DNA from: Imbricaverruca yamaguchii
Taxonomy: Eukaryota; Arthropoda; Thecostraca; Neoverrucidae
Assembly: GCA_034440575.1 (NCBI GenBank)
Contig: JAOTOL010001605.1
Span: 2,367,501 to 2,431,500 of the forward strand
Direction of reading: 5' to 3'
DNA: 64,000 bases
A program made the translations under genes and the position numbers. The notes below the pieces were generated by a model that was not told the DNA's origin, made no database searches, and worked only from the letters and a program-made list of their open reading frames with translations. This document shows positions 10,930 to 24,300 of this stretch, piece by piece (the stretch's first letter is position 1; each line of letters opens with the position of its first letter).

Positions 10930-12836
10930 CGTCGGCCGGCGGGCTCCGTGTCTGGTGCCCCTGGTGTGGCCGGCGGGCCCCGTGTCTGGTGCCCCTGGTG
11001 TGGCCGGCGGGCCCCCGTGTCTGGTGCCCCTGGTGTGGCCGGCGGGCTCCGTGTCTGGTGCCCCTGGTGCGGCCGGCGGGCTCCGTGTCTGGTGCCCCTG
11101 GTGTGGCCGGCGGGCTCCGTGTCTGGTGCCCCTGGTGTGGCCGGCGGGCTCCGTGTCTGGTGCCCCTGGTGCGGCCGGCGGGCTCCTTGTCTGGTGCCCC
11201 TGGTGCGGCCGGCGGGCTCCGTGTCTGGTGCCCCTGGTGTGGCCGGCGGGCTCCGTGTCTGGTGCCCCTGGTGTGGCCGGCGGGCTCCGTGTCTGGTGCC
11301 CCTGGTGTGGCCGGCGGGCTCCGTGTCTGGTGCCCCTGGTGCGGCCGGCGGGCTCCGTGTCTGGTGCCCCTGGTGTGGCCGGCGGGCTCCTTGTCTGGTG
11401 TCCCTGGTGCGGCCGGCGGGCTCCGTGTCTGGTGCCCCTGGCGTGGCCGGCGGGCTCCGTGTCTGGTGCCCCTGTGGTGCCCCTGTGTGTGGCCGGCGGG
11501 CCCCGTGTCTGGTGCCCCTGGTGTGGCCGGCGGGCCCCGTGTCTGGTGCCCCTGGTGTGGCCGGCGGGCTCCGTGTCTGGTGCCCCTGGTGTGGCCGGCG
11601 GGCTCCGTGTCTGGTGCCCCTGGTGTGGCCGGCGGGCTCCGTGTCTGGTGCCCCTGGTGTGGCCGGCGGGCTCCGTGTCTGGTGCCCCTGGTGTGGCCGG
11701 CGGGCTCCGTGTCTGGTGCCCCTGGTGCGGCCGGCGGGCTCCGTGTCTGGTGCCCCTGGCGGCCGGCGGGCTCCGTGTCTGGTGCCCCTGGTGCGGCCGG
11801 CGGGCTCCGTGTCTGGTGCCCCTGGTGTGGCCGGCGGGCTCCGTGTCTGGTGCCCCTGGTGTGGCCGGCGGGCCCCGTGTCTGGTGCCCCTGGTGTGGCC
11901 GGCGGGCCCCGTGTCTGGTGCCCCTGGTGTGGCCGGCGGGCTCCTTGTCTGGTGCCCCTGGTGCGGCCGGCGGGCTCCGTGTCTGGTGCCCCTGGTGCGG
12001 CCGGCGGGCCCCGTGTCTGGTGCCCCTGGCGTGGCCGGCGGGCTCCGTGTCTGGTGCCCCTGGTGTAGCTGGCGGCCGGCGGCCCCGTGTCTGGTGTCCC
12101 TGGTGTGGCCGGCGGGCCCCGTGTCTGGTGCCCCTGGTGTGGCCGGCGGGCTCCGTGTCTGGTGCCCCTGGTGTGGCCGGCGGGCTCCGTGTCTGGTGCC
12201 CCTGGTGCGGCCGGCGGGCTCCGTGTCTGGTGCCCCTGGTGTGGCGGCGGCGGGCTCCGTGTCTGGTGCCCCTGGTGTGGCCGGCGGGCCTCCGTGTCTG
12301 GTGCCCCTGGTGCGGCCGGCGGGCTCCGTGTCTGGTGCCCCTGGTGTGGCTGGCGGGCTCCGTGTCTGGTGCCCCTGGTGTGGCCGGCGGGCTCCGTGTC
12401 TGGTGCCCCTGGTGTGGCCGGCGGGCTCCGTGTCTGGTGCCCCTGGTGCGGCCGGCGGGCTCCGTGTCTGGTGCCCCTGGTGTGGCTGGCGGGCTCCGTG
12501 TCTGGTGCCCCTGGTGTGGCCGGCGGGCTCCGTGTCTGGTGCCCCTGGTGTGGCCGGCGGGCTCCGTGTCTGGTGCCCCTGGTGTGGCCGGCGGGCTCCG
12601 TGTCTGGTGCCCCTGGTGTGGCCGGCGGGCTCCGTGTCTGGTGCCCCTGGTGCGGCCGGCGGGCTCCGTGTCTGGTGCCCCTGGTGTGGCCGGCGGGCTC
12701 CGTGTCTGGTGCCCCTGGTGTGGCCGGCGGGCCCCGTGTCTGGTGTCCCTGGTGTGGCCGGCGGGCTCCGTGTCTGGTGTCCCCGGTGTGGCCGGCTGGC
12801 TCCGTGTCTGGTGCCCCTGGTGCGGCCGGCCGGCCG
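10930..12836. repeat. 1.9-kb array of a 34-bp GC-rich minisatellite
   Basis: About 56 copies of a 34-bp unit containing ggccggcgggctccgtgtct and ggtgcccctgg. Variation is almost binary: gtgtggcc or gtgcggcc, and gggctcc or gggcccc. Rare units have a small insertion or deletion (11470-11495, 11755-11765, 12065-12085, 12241-12250, 12287). Frames of up to 789 codons run through it on both strands because the unit lacks stops and 34 is not a multiple of three. They are not genes. Confidence 0.97.
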
Positions 12837-12839
12837 ACA

Positions 12840-13062
12840 GCCGCGCGTCGCCCCGGCACCACTCATACATACGCATGGGCGGCGGCGCGGCCACGGCGCC
12901 GGCGCTGCACCCGCCCGCGGACACACGGTAATGGTCGCGCGCTCACAGGTGCGCCGAAATTGGGAGCAGCTTCGTGGCGAAGTAGCCGTACTTGAGATGC
13001 GTCGGCACGGACGATGGCGGATAGTGCGGGGGTGGGTGAGGACGGACGTGCGGACGGTGGTC
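12840..13062. other. CpG-rich island after the 34-bp array
   Basis: Dense CG dinucleotides (for example gggcggcggcgcggccacgg at 12876-12895). No TATA box or exon can be assigned. Confidence 0.3.
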
Positions 13063-13462
13063 GGCGGGTTTTGCGCATTCGGCGTGCAGGTGTCGAACCG
13101 AAACAAATTCCATCCTATCCTGCAGGCATGCACTGACCGCGCTGGCCTTGACAGCGAGTAATAAATCAATGCAACGGAGCGCATTTCGTCATCGGCTGTT
13201 TCGGTGGAGATCGGGCCGTCCTTCGCCGCACCGCAGGCCTCTCACCGCCTGACAGCTGAGCAATGGCATCGTCAACACCGGGCAGCGGGCACCAGGCGGC
13301 GAACTGCCAGCCGCCGATCCCCCACTTCGCCGAGGGCAGGACGGGCGCCGCCGGCACTGGGAGTCGAAAAGACGATGTCAAGGGCAGATCCAGAGTTTCG
13401 GCAAGCGAGGGCTCGCTTCAAGGACTCGCAGAGTGACCCCGATGGTGGGTGGACCCCAGTGT

Positions 13463-13585
13463 GAACGATCGCCAACGTGGACGATCTGAAGGCACGTGAA
13501 CGACTGCCAATGTGAACGACTGCCAATGTGAACGACTCCCAATGTGAACGGTCGTCAATGTGAACGGTCGTCACTGTGAACGGTG
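13463..13585. repeat. 16-bp tandem repeat
   Basis: Six to seven copies of a 16-bp unit with aatgtgaacgactgcc, diverging at both edges (acgatcgccaacgtgg upstream, acggtcgtcaatgtga downstream). Confidence 0.85.
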
Positions 13586-14400
13586 TTCATCCCACTGCAA
13601 TCGCACGAGCCGCGGCAGCCGCGTGGAGTTTCCCCAGGTGTGGTAGTGTGTACCGCCATTTGACGTAAGGCTGCGCAGGTGGAGTGGTGCCAACAGCCCG
13701 ATGCCGCGATGGCTGTCCGGACATCAAGTAGTCGCGGCTCCTCCGAACGGCCGCCGCCGCCCGACCCGGCCGGTGTATCGGCTCCACGATGACGTCAGAC
13801 GGTGTAAATCAGCTCTTAAGAAGCTACTCAAAGATACTCGTTACAGGCAGTGGGTGCTCATCCACAGCTCAGAGTCAACCCAAATAATGCGCTTGCTTTA
13901 CTTTGTTTGCACATCATATCAGAAGGTTTATATTCGATAGTGCCATCCTAGCATGCACACATGTCACAACATGTCAGCCATGGGGCACATGGTCCGTCGT
14001 TCAGGTGGTGGCCATTGCATCGGGTGATTGCATGCGAGTGCTTTCACTTGCACTCGTTATCTTAACATTGCAACCGTGTGCCATGGCATCGTCTGGCGCA
14101 TCGGCTTGCGCAGGGCCATTGCGCATCGGCTTGCGCGGGCCAGACCCATCTAACACATCGAGAACATTTCCCGTCGCGAAAGTGCTGCCATTTGCTTCTA
14201 CGTCGCTGCTCGTTGTGCTCCTTACGCTAAACAATTAGCGTTTTGGTTCCGGCCTGGAAGAACAGTTCAATTTGTTGGCGGAAATTTTCGAATGTGATAT
14301 GTTGCATATTTCTCCTCGGTATGGGTATGAGTTTGTACCTACCCGGTAGTACTATGATATTCCCTGCTCGTGAATTATGCCAAAGATGACGTTGCGCTCA
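13586..14400. other. Unassigned sequence with a CRE and a 25-bp duplication
   Basis: TGACGTCA at 13790-13797 lies in a GC-rich stretch. A short tandem duplication with gcatcggcttgcgc occurs near 14098-14150. No coding exon is recognised. Confidence 0.4.
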
Positions 14401-16150
14401 TCTTAAGCAGGTCCAGCACGTGCTAAATGTCAGTTTACAAAGGAAGCTGTCATGCGCCATAGCGATCGCACAGGACGTGCGTCAAAATTCCAGAGCATAT
14501 AGCACGTGCTGGACTCCAGGACATATTCAGATTCCAGGGCGGACTATTATGATTTCGCTCAAAACAGTCTCAGTGACACTTCTGCATACGTCAAACACGG
14601 CTTATGCATATCACACTGGATCTCATTCAGGCATATGAACTACAGGGGCCATCTAAGATCAACAGAGCAGACTGTCGCGATGTCCATAGAAATGATCACC
14701 AAGGTACTTACTGATGCGTCGAACATAACTATGTATGTGCGAGGAGCTACCTTCATAGATGTGCAACCTGCGAGCATGAAAAGCGCAGACTATTACGATA
14801 TCACCACAAAATGTCCCATTGAGATCAGGGGTGCAGTTAAGCCCCCCCATATCAACCAAAAATGCACGAGATCAAACAAGACATGGTTATATTTTTGCCA
14901 CCGAATATCAGGAATATCGCCGCACTTGGACCGCCTACAGCGGTCTCTGATTGGTGACATTTTTCAAGGTCGCCCCTTACCCTTCAGAAAATCCTGGCTG
15001 CACCCCTGAGTGATCTTCCTTGAAGCGTAGAGCACAGGCACGCAACATGGATTCTCCGTGGAACCAAGTTTAAACCTGTAACCTACAGGTCATTCAAGCA
15101 AGAGGTCAATGGCTTTAACTATTGGGTACTACTTTGCTACAAACGGTCCCGTTGATACTTGTGCATGCGCCGGACGAGGCCATTCATGTTGAACGGAGCC
15201 GCACTCAAATATGTGACCTACACAGGTCATCGCATTTAGACGTGAACAGGGTGGGAAACCTAAGATATCACGATGGCATCAAAATGACTTCAGTAGTGCT
15301 TCCTGATGGCTTTGCACATACCCGCATGTTGTACCGAGCCACATTTAAGCATACGACCTACAGCAGTCGGTATATATTTTTTTGTTGCTGTAATGCACCA
15401 TCTCGACTTCCTTCGAAATTGTCTCAGGTGCTTCTTGATGTGGCGAAAGCGTCTATCCATGTTGCACAACGCTACATTCGTATGTGTCACCCACATGGGT
15501 GACATGGCTCGAGTTTTAGCGTAGACGACCCTTGTAAGGTCACCTAAGCATATTTTGCTATTTTATTATGGCGACATGCAACACGTATGGCTGTATCCGA
15601 TGCATGAAGAAGTGCCATTTAAGCAATTTGTAGCCAAGTCGTGATATTCTGCCCGATTATCTTCCAAGCTGTATAGCCCCGGTAGCTTATATATTTGAAT
15701 GTGGTTCCGTGCAATGGACTTAGATGCGTTAGATGCAGCGAGTAGTGCCTCTGTGACTACTTCAATTACTATAGTGATAGTTCCTTCCACTAACCTGTAA
15801 CTTAACTATCTCATGTAGGCCACACATTTGAATGTGGTTCCGTTCAACATGTACAGCTGTGTTCGATGAATCAAGAAGTACCGCTGATATCATTTGGCGC
15901 AAAATCGTGGTACCCTTTGGACCTTAGATGACCCATGTAAGTGGCATATTTATATGCAAATCCGTGCAATGTACATCTTTGTGTTCGGCGAATCAAGGAG
16001 CATCTATGAAGCCATTCTTAACGAAATCGTATTTGTTCGCCCTCGAATCCCAATGCGAATGCCAATACTTGACACACGTTCTCACAGGCACACATTCAAA
16101 GAAGCAATACCAGCGTGTCCCTTCTCCAAAGTAATCACAATCGACTGACC
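14400..16150. repeat. Old, strongly diverged tandem or interspersed repeat block
   Basis: Related phrases recur: catgttgaacggagccgcac (15188), catgttgtaccgagccacat (15327) and catgttgcacaacgctacat (15458), each followed by a caaatatgtgacctac-like segment. Later variants are near 15840 and 15960. Spacing is roughly 130-140 bp where clear. Divergence is too high to define a unit by eye. Confidence 0.4.
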
Positions 16151-19100
16151 TCAGAATTCCCGTAATGTACGAAAACGGATTCGTGGGTGTAAACCAATCC
16201 ATGCATTTAATTTACAGCTCAAATTTTGCCACAACAGTAAGGAATTGCGAAATAAATTGCCCAGTCCTATTGAGCCAACCCTACGGCTTTCCATTTGGAG
16301 AAGGCTCTCGGTTTTCTGTTTTCTATGCACGGATACGCTTAGTCTGCATGCCATCCAATGGTTTCTCTTGCAACCAGGCCCGACCGAAGGCCATCGCATG
16401 TCACTGTCCCTCGGAAATCTGACGCAATCCTACGAATATCATCTTCTCTCAACTGAGACCTCTAAGGCACCTGAGCTGTCCTTACTTTATGTTCCCTAGT
16501 GTATATGAGTTGATTTATATGTGCATGAGTCGCGGTCCTGAACCCAACCATAAACATTTGGTCTCCATGCAGACCAAGCTCTTCCCGAGATGTTACTATT
16601 CGAATTGGTGATGCTGGACTAAGCCGTCGCATGCGACAGTGAATAACAAAGTGAAGCTGCAGCATATTGCATGTAAGAATGAAAGAAAAATAGATATGAA
16701 ATCGGTGTTCAGTCCTGGATACCACTGGTATATCTGCTTTAAGTATTCACCTCGGCATGCCATGAACTAGCTTTCAAGAGTGAACAGAAGTTCTGAAAAC
16801 TGTGAGTGCGGTCAGGTTGGTGACGTGCCTCATGTGATTGCCCATGCCACCAATGACATCTGTGACATTTGTATGGCCAACGTTGAAGACCACATTACTC
16901 TAGGTCATTGTGTCTGTATCCATGCTGCGTGGCAGGGGCGCATACAGAGTGGGACACAGTGGACATGCGCTCCCCTCCCCTCATGGAAAGATAGCACCAC
17001 TCTGACTGGGAAAAGACACCTCCCAGGGAGGCTCTCGTGCACTCTCCGTCACCCTTCTTGACGAACTTTTCGGCCAAAGGCACCTCTTTGAGAGGAAAAC
17101 ATATCCATCAAGAATAGCGGTGCGCAACACCCCATTTGCATGTGATGGAGGGGATCACAACATCCCCATCACCGCACTGAAAAGACGACAAAGCGTCGCG
17201 TACGGGCAATCAAGGGCCACTTGAGTCGGGTCAAGAAAGATGTACGGCATACGAGTTAGCCTCCAGGCTATATCCCTCTGACCAAATGTCGTGTCGATAA
17301 GCCGCATCGATGTTATCGGAGCAGTGTTAAAACTGACTTCATCAGGGCGCGCGATTATCCAAAATCATCTAGGGTGTATGCCAAGCTTCCATTGAGTAGC
17401 GTTCACGTGCCCCATTCACGCCACTTCTAGGCTTCTCCATGTACCATGGGAGCTTTTTGTTGAGATAATCACCGGAGAGATAGTTCGCCGGAGGGCCATT
17501 GTCGTCATTGTCATCTAAAATTTAGTGGTCGAACGCCTTCTGGTGGTTTTGTTCAACCAGCAGACTTCATGCCTTACACTGCAAGGGTAGCACCACGTTA
17601 TTTTACCTCTATTGCACACTCGAAGCTCTGTTTAATCCCATGTCCATTCGGCACCACTTGTCCTACATCAACAGCACCCCGAGACATGCTCCGCATCCGG
17701 GTGGTAAGATAGGCACACTTGCCGAGCCGCCGTATCACGACAAACTGGCATCTCCCAGATAGACCAAGCAAACACTTTGGGCATCTTCAGATCGGATTGC
17801 GGCCCGAGTAAACAGGAACAACGCCTCCCGCCGACTCCGCGGCCGAAGGTGATGCTGTTGCTGGGGTCGGATTTCATTTCCGTCGGCGCCGCTTCGCCGA
17901 CGGCGAGATCGGAGATGAAACTGTCCCCTTCACCGACTATGGAAGTCGGTGAAGTCCCGTCTCAGAAACATCCCACCGGCTGTGTGACAGGTCATGATAG
18001 ATACAGAAGCGAAGAAACTCATCTAGTTGAAGGGAGATTCCCGCACCCCCTCCCCTGTCTCTACCACGAAAATTGGCTGCCGTCACAAATCGTGTGGTTT
18101 TCATTGATTGATATTTAATTGTAACTTTGCGGCGCAGCAATGGTATGAGCCATCTTGCGCTCACTCTTCCCCTTCACTTTGAACAGCGAGGCCCATTACA
18201 AATTGTGTCAGCGTGTTTTGTTGTGGTTTATTAGTTTACTTGCGAGACCATCAACGATCACGCCAGCACAATGTTAGAAGGTCATGTCATGGCATGACAA
18301 TAAATGCACGGTAACCCAAAACAGATACTGAAGACATATACACACCAGATATATGGTGCTAAAGAATATGACATTGGACGGGAGCCCCGACACATCCTTT
18401 ATGATACATTGAAGCTATCTGTGGTTCCAGAAGGGGCCTTGGTGAGATGTGCTCCCGGTTGGAGACCGATTGGGGGTTCCAGAAGGGGTTCTGGTAAGAT
18501 GTGCTAGCAATCGGAGAACGATGCCCTTGCTTGGAGAAAGGCACCTCCTAATCGACTAAAACGACGCCCGATTTGGAAAGCACAACTGCCTCCCGTCCAA
18601 AAATGATTCAGCCAAAAGCGAATCACTCCGAAAGAGGACTCAGTGTGCTTGACACACAAATTTTCAGCGGAAGGTTTCAGATTAAATGACTCCCCTTGGG
18701 AAGGCTCGAGTGAGGCCAGCCATATTTTTTGCGACCAGTAGTATATCTCCATTTGGGCATTGGGAAAAAATCGAGACATTTCACAATTTGATCGCCAACG
18801 CTTCCTAAACGGTAGCAGACATAACTTTTAGTTCTGATCGGGGTCTTTGTTGGTGTTTTATGTATGCAATAACATATCTGGAGCTTTATTTAAAGCATAG
18901 GTCACGATGTTAAGTCCGGCCAAGGCTGGACTCCGCGTTTGAATCCTTGATAGAATGTTCATTGAAACCACTGCTTCCATCCACCACAGGGTAAACATGG
19001 ACAGCAAAATCGGATTCAGGACTTTATATATCCATAAGCATACCTACTGTCAAGCTGAAAACGGTCATCCGACGTCAACTTAGGTCGACTGCCATGAATG

Positions 19101-20426
19101 ACCTTGGAGTGGCATAGAAACAATCTCGGAATGTCAATCCAGTCATTTGTGTGCCTAAGCCGCACAATATGTGTCTCCTCAGATCACAATGTCATGTCAA
19201 GATGCGATAATCAGGAATTTCCTCTAAAGTGGTCGGAGGACTTGATGACGTCATAACACTGTGACGTGACATCACCTAGCAAAAAAAATTACAAAAGCTC
19301 CCAAAAACGCCCCAGATGGTACTGGAAATTTCACTAGGCTCTATTGAGCGGTTCGGAAACTATCCACGAAAACCTTTAGGAGTGGATGCATCACCACCCA
19401 ACCTCTCACCTATCACCCCCACCCTCCCTCCACTGGCGATGGCGCTTAGAACGAAGATGTAACGTTGTATTATCTTCGCGAACTGTACGCTGCTTTTTAA
19501 AAAGGAAACGTCATCAGGTTTTCAACATTCGCGAATTTTGCATGCCGCCCCACGGCTGAGCACTCCTGTCGTCCTCATGTGATCGTGTGATCGATTGATC
19601 GTTGCAAGTTGATTGACATACCTCCAGACGACGAGCGTGTTTCCACGCTTAGTGATGCAGCATCGCGGTCATGGCGTCACCGCAACTTCGTCCAGGCGTA
19701 ATCGCAGTAGCTAAGTAGTAATTAAGTGGCTGTGTAGCACTTTCCGACGATGAGGCCATCATGATCGACGGTTTTCCTAATTTTTTTCATTCGTCAGCCA
19801 GGATGCGGCCCAAGGTTTTCGTTGGAATAGCTCCCAATGCAAGCTTCATCCGTTGGCGCCATGTACGAGCTGTTCGTACAAACGCTGTCGTGTAGTCTCT
19901 GACACCCAATACATAATTTGGCTGTCGTGGCAGCGCTTCAATTTGTGTTGATTATACGACAGATGCATTCAGAACTGGAGAGTGATACTCATCTGATGGA
20001 TTCGTCCAGTTAGCGTCCAATTCGCAGAGAAAGAAATCCCAGACTGTCCATAATAACCACTGCACGTGGAGGGCATGTGTTGTGAAACAAATAAAGAAAT
20101 ATATAAATAAATGAACATCAGATGTGAGTGGATTTTGTTTTTGGAACCGCGCACGGAAAAATGTGTGCGATGGCATTGGCGGGTCGGCTGAGGATGCGGT
20201 AAATCACGCCTACCTCCAACGGCCACCAGACGGATACAGCTGAACCCCATCAGCATTCTCTGAAAACTTTGAGTCGTGCTCGGCAATAAGATTAAGTTGT
20301 TCTTTGTCTCGGCGTCTGGGCATTTGTAGTGTGGCCGATTAGCTTGCCGATCTGTTACATGAAGAGCGTCTCGTTAAGAGCACACACAGACTTCATCGTT
20401 TTGTACCACTAGATGGAAAAAGAGAA

Positions 20427-20428
<2 letters not shown>
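16151..20428. other. Unassigned non-coding sequence
   Basis: No recognised exon, RNA or transposon protein. The GC-rich segment at 16990-17100 resembles the reverse complement of 23130-23240 (shared phrases such as gggaggctc and aggcacctctttgagag), which suggests a dispersed repeat. A perfect TGACGTCA lies at 19246-19253. Confidence 0.4.

Positions 20429-20429
<1 letters not shown>

Positions 20430-20510
<81 letters not shown>
20430..20510. repeat. (TA)n(TG)n microsatellite
   Basis: About 19 TA dinucleotides (20430-20467) run directly into about 21 TG dinucleotides (20469-20510). Alternating purine-pyrimidine tracts of this length can form Z-DNA or cruciform structures. Confidence 0.98.
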
Positions 20511-20513
<3 letters not shown>

Positions 20514-21000
20514 ATGTATCTGTAGCATTATGTCTGCTAAAGCCAACTTCTCTGTGAGCCGCGCCCATAATTGGCATACATGATCCTGCCGCGAATAGCG
20601 TGTTGTTGCACTTTGGAGAATAGTGCACATGATCTACATACGCAGCTGGCATGCTTATGATTCGCTTTTAGTTAAATGTGTCTGTAACTGAAATGCGTTA
20701 TGTGATGTCAAGTAATTCCCTAATAAATGTGACATCGGCGGTCTGGAATAATACTGCTTTGGCACTGTCTTACTGTCTAAATAAAGCGTCTTCAATCATG
20801 CTCATACTAAATCCCTTTTGTAATGCACATGTAATCTTCATCTTGAAGTAAGGTCACTGATCCATGTGGGGATTCTGTGGTCCCAAATGCACTGCAAACA
20901 AGACCCATCTTCGTCGCCTTCTACAATGCCAGCAAAGTCACTATTTCTATGTCCGGTTACTGACCCAGATAGGTTATCGCTGGCCCTATGGCATATTTAA
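20511..21000. other. Non-coding, nothing recognised
   Basis: No motif beyond ordinary sequence is seen. Two AATAAA-like hexamers (20722, 20780) have no gene to attach to. Confidence 0.35.
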
Positions 21001-21004
21001 CAAT

Positions 21005-21312
21005 ACCCCCCCCCTCTTCTCTCAAAAAAAAAATAAAAAAAAAAAAAAAAATATTGTATTTTTTCAGAGAAAGCACCAGGATTCTGGATGCGGCGCCCCG
21101 ATTTTCCTCAGGTTTTTAAGTAGCTTAACAAAAGAGGTATGACGTTCACAGTTAGAGAATCGTCAGTACAATTGTTTGTAGGGAAAAAAAAATTTTTTTT
21201 TAAAAATAAATCCAAAAAAAAATTTTAAAAATTTCACCCCCCAATTTTCCCAGTAAAAAAAAATAAATTTTTTTTTTTTTTTGGGGGGTCGCTGCCCCCC
21301 CCCCCCCCATAA
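21005..21312. repeat. Low-complexity homopolymer cluster
   Basis: Runs of A, T, C and G are packed together: poly(A) at 21025-21050, mixed A/T at 21180-21280, and poly(C) at 21294-21308. Short homopolymers alternate with little unique sequence. This could be real low-complexity DNA or an error-prone assembly patch. Confidence 0.85.
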
Positions 21313-24300
21313 ACAAACAAATGCATTGCATTGGGTCAGGTCTTGCACTTCCAAATGACGCATCAGCTTGGAACGCTAACTGTTGCCATTAGAAGCATAC
21401 AAACACATGTGAGTGACTTTAAAACTGTGATGAACTCGTAAGCCGACTCGACTTAGAAAACTCAAAATCTTCAAGTCGTAATCTGAGCTGTCGAAAACCA
21501 CCTGTACCCGTTTTAATCAAAATCTGAAGGTGTGCGGCGAACATGCCTCGGTGATTTGGTCCTGGAATCCCCCAGACAGCTATTGCTTTTCCAATAACAC
21601 ACTGCATCGATCGCTGAGGGCTGCTCGCTCCGCCTGTGCGGCCAAGCTACAAATGCGACGGCACGCCTCCAACCAGTGGTGCTCGGGGTGCATCCCTTGC
21701 ACTTAACATGCACCGTGTTCAGCTCTGTCCTGTTTCCGGCTGTTTCAACGGGATGTTCCTTTCTCGGGCACTGGCGTGATATGACACAAAAACAATGTAA
21801 AGCGATGTAAAGTGAGTTAACAGAGGCGATTCCAGATGGAGGAGAAAATGGCGAGCAGCAGTGAACCTGGGCGACACGCTGCCCGATTCTGCAACCCAGG
21901 GCATGGTCTGTGCTATGCACATGCAGCATATCAAGCAGTACTGCAGTCGTCCATGCATAGCATATAAGCGGCCGCGAAGCTCCACATGCTGCAGTTGAAC
22001 CAGTATGCACCTGTATAAAAGCGGCAAGGTATCCTCTCTGATTATTGATGAATTCATTGTGCTCAGTGTACACTGGATCCAATGTACACTAAAATGTACA
22101 TTTGAAGTGTCCCTCCGCTTGCACATCAATGGACGACCATATATTTGAATTAAAGCTAAATTGCATATGCATTGCAGACATTGTTCATCGTCCATAGTCC
22201 ATAGTCCATCCTCCACTGGGCCTCCAATGACATCAGTTACAAAAACGAATGTGTCAGAAATGTGACTTTGACAAAAAAAAAGTCAGAAATGTGAGGACGA
22301 CGGTCGTTAGCAAAATATCATAATATCCCCCGCTTTATGCTACCTGCGTCCGCCATTGACAGCATCTTCGACCCTTCATTTCATAAATGTGGATTGCGTC
22401 ACAGTAAATCTACCGTCGTTTAGGCGAACAAATCGACCTAGTAGCAAGGGCGAATTCAGGAACTATCATGGGGACACATGTAAGGAGGGAGAGCCACTCT
22501 CCCTCCTGAGCTGTCCGATGGTTCATCTGCCAATTGCATCTCAATTTCAGAGCGGTTATTAAAGCTCGGGTATGGAGACAACATACAAACTCTGGGCTTC
22601 AACCCAATCGCAGAGCGGTGATCAAAGCTTTGGCTCGTGACACTGCCAGACGCAACTCGTCTGCTGGGCGTCTGGCCAGGGCAGCGGACGGAGCAGTGCA
22701 CGTGAAGTCGGCGGGTGGCCTTTGTCTCGTGGCCGGAAACGCCACGGAGCCGATCGGCAAGAAATTAGCCGCCGTCAATGTCAGCGGCAGCCAATGGATC
22801 CTGTAGTCAATGGGCTGCCGCTGAGCAGCCTGGCTCTGTAGTGTCGGATGTGGTCAACAGGAAGCTCTGTTCGCTGCACCGTTCGAAGTCGCTGACTGAC
22901 GCCTACCGGCCGCCGTGCCCAGAACCCATATTTCGTCTCGGCTGTATTTCATCTCAATCTATGTTTCATCGGAGCAGCTTTCAGATGCTCCGGTGGATAG
23001 CCGGCAGCCAGGGGCGAGCCCAGGAATTGCCACGGTGAGGGGGCACGCGATCGAAGGGGTGCCACTTGCCTTCCGAGGGGCGTCTTTGGCTGAAAAAATC
23101 GAGAGGTGTATGAACTGACATCCAGGAAGGGTACCATTTATTCCAAGGGGAGCCCATTCTTCTCAGAGGGGCGCCTCTGGCTGCAGAGTTTGGGGAGGGA
23201 GTGCACTCGAGCCTTCCCAGTGGGGCGCCTTTTCCAGGACGAAAGGGCGCTGACATCCCATAGGGTGGGAACATGTCTCCAGTGCCTCCCCTCCCCTTGT
23301 ATCCGACCCCGGTCAGCAACCTAGCACATTAGGTACTAATTTGGTCGCGAATGATCAAGAATGAAACTTATGCCAGAATGTCAAAGAGCATGTTGATCGG
23401 CATAACTCCTCTGCGATCACTGCCGGAACGGTTGGAACCAATAATCGGGCCGGTGATGCAGCACAAAGCCTACCGGTGTCACCCAGAGAAAGTCCTGCCG
23501 GCGGTGCTGAGTAAGGACGACGCCAGTATGAAGGCGGCAACCGTCAGCCAGGTTCTCCAGTGTCACCGCACACCGCCGACGGGGGAAGTGCGAACCATGC
23601 AAACTGCCATCAGTCAACTTCGAAGCGGCAAGGTACTAAGACCTCATCGACCGGAGCGGCTACAGTGAGCCATCGCCCAAAAGAGATGTCGGTGGGCAGG
23701 CGGTGACGTAGCTGCACGGTACTTCTCTGACCGTGCTCGCCTACCCAGCCCACACGCAGGCATTGGAGCGGACAGTCAGGGTCGGCACGGAGGCGACAGG
23801 ATTGGCGACCGGCGAGCACGAACGTCACGGCTTCATCTGTGCAAAAATTGAAATACCGTGCAACTATGCCGAAGACGCATACCCGGCAGGACTTTTTCGC
23901 CATTGCGGCGGATGCAGAAGTTTCGGAATCGGGGCTGGCAGTCCTTCCTCCGCGTTGCACACAAAAATTGAAATACCTGATGTGATTCAAGAGTGGAAGC
24001 TGTGAGGAGGATGGGTAGGGTGGGTTGTAAAGAATGCCTAGATGACCTGGATATGGATGTCCATCGACTCTTTCCTGTGCTGTTTTGATGATTGAGCACA
24101 CCTGGTTCCCATTGTATAGGTAATGTCTAATGTGTTATTCGGTCTTATGATATTTGTTGCTATAGATGGCATCAAGCTACTGTTAACAATTAGAGTGTTT
24201 TGCCGTGCATTACTGACTTCCACATAAATAGCGAAGAAATATGCGCAGCTGGATTTGTTTCACCATGAGGAATCGAAAAATTACGCAATTTGCGTGTACG

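Noticed and set aside
10815..13184. Open frames of 670-789 codons on both strands
   Set aside because: They follow a 34-bp repeat unit without stops. Several frames are open at once and the period is not a multiple of three.
21513..22082. 189-codon minus-strand frame
   Set aside because: No domain, no splice or promoter context, and composition like its surroundings.
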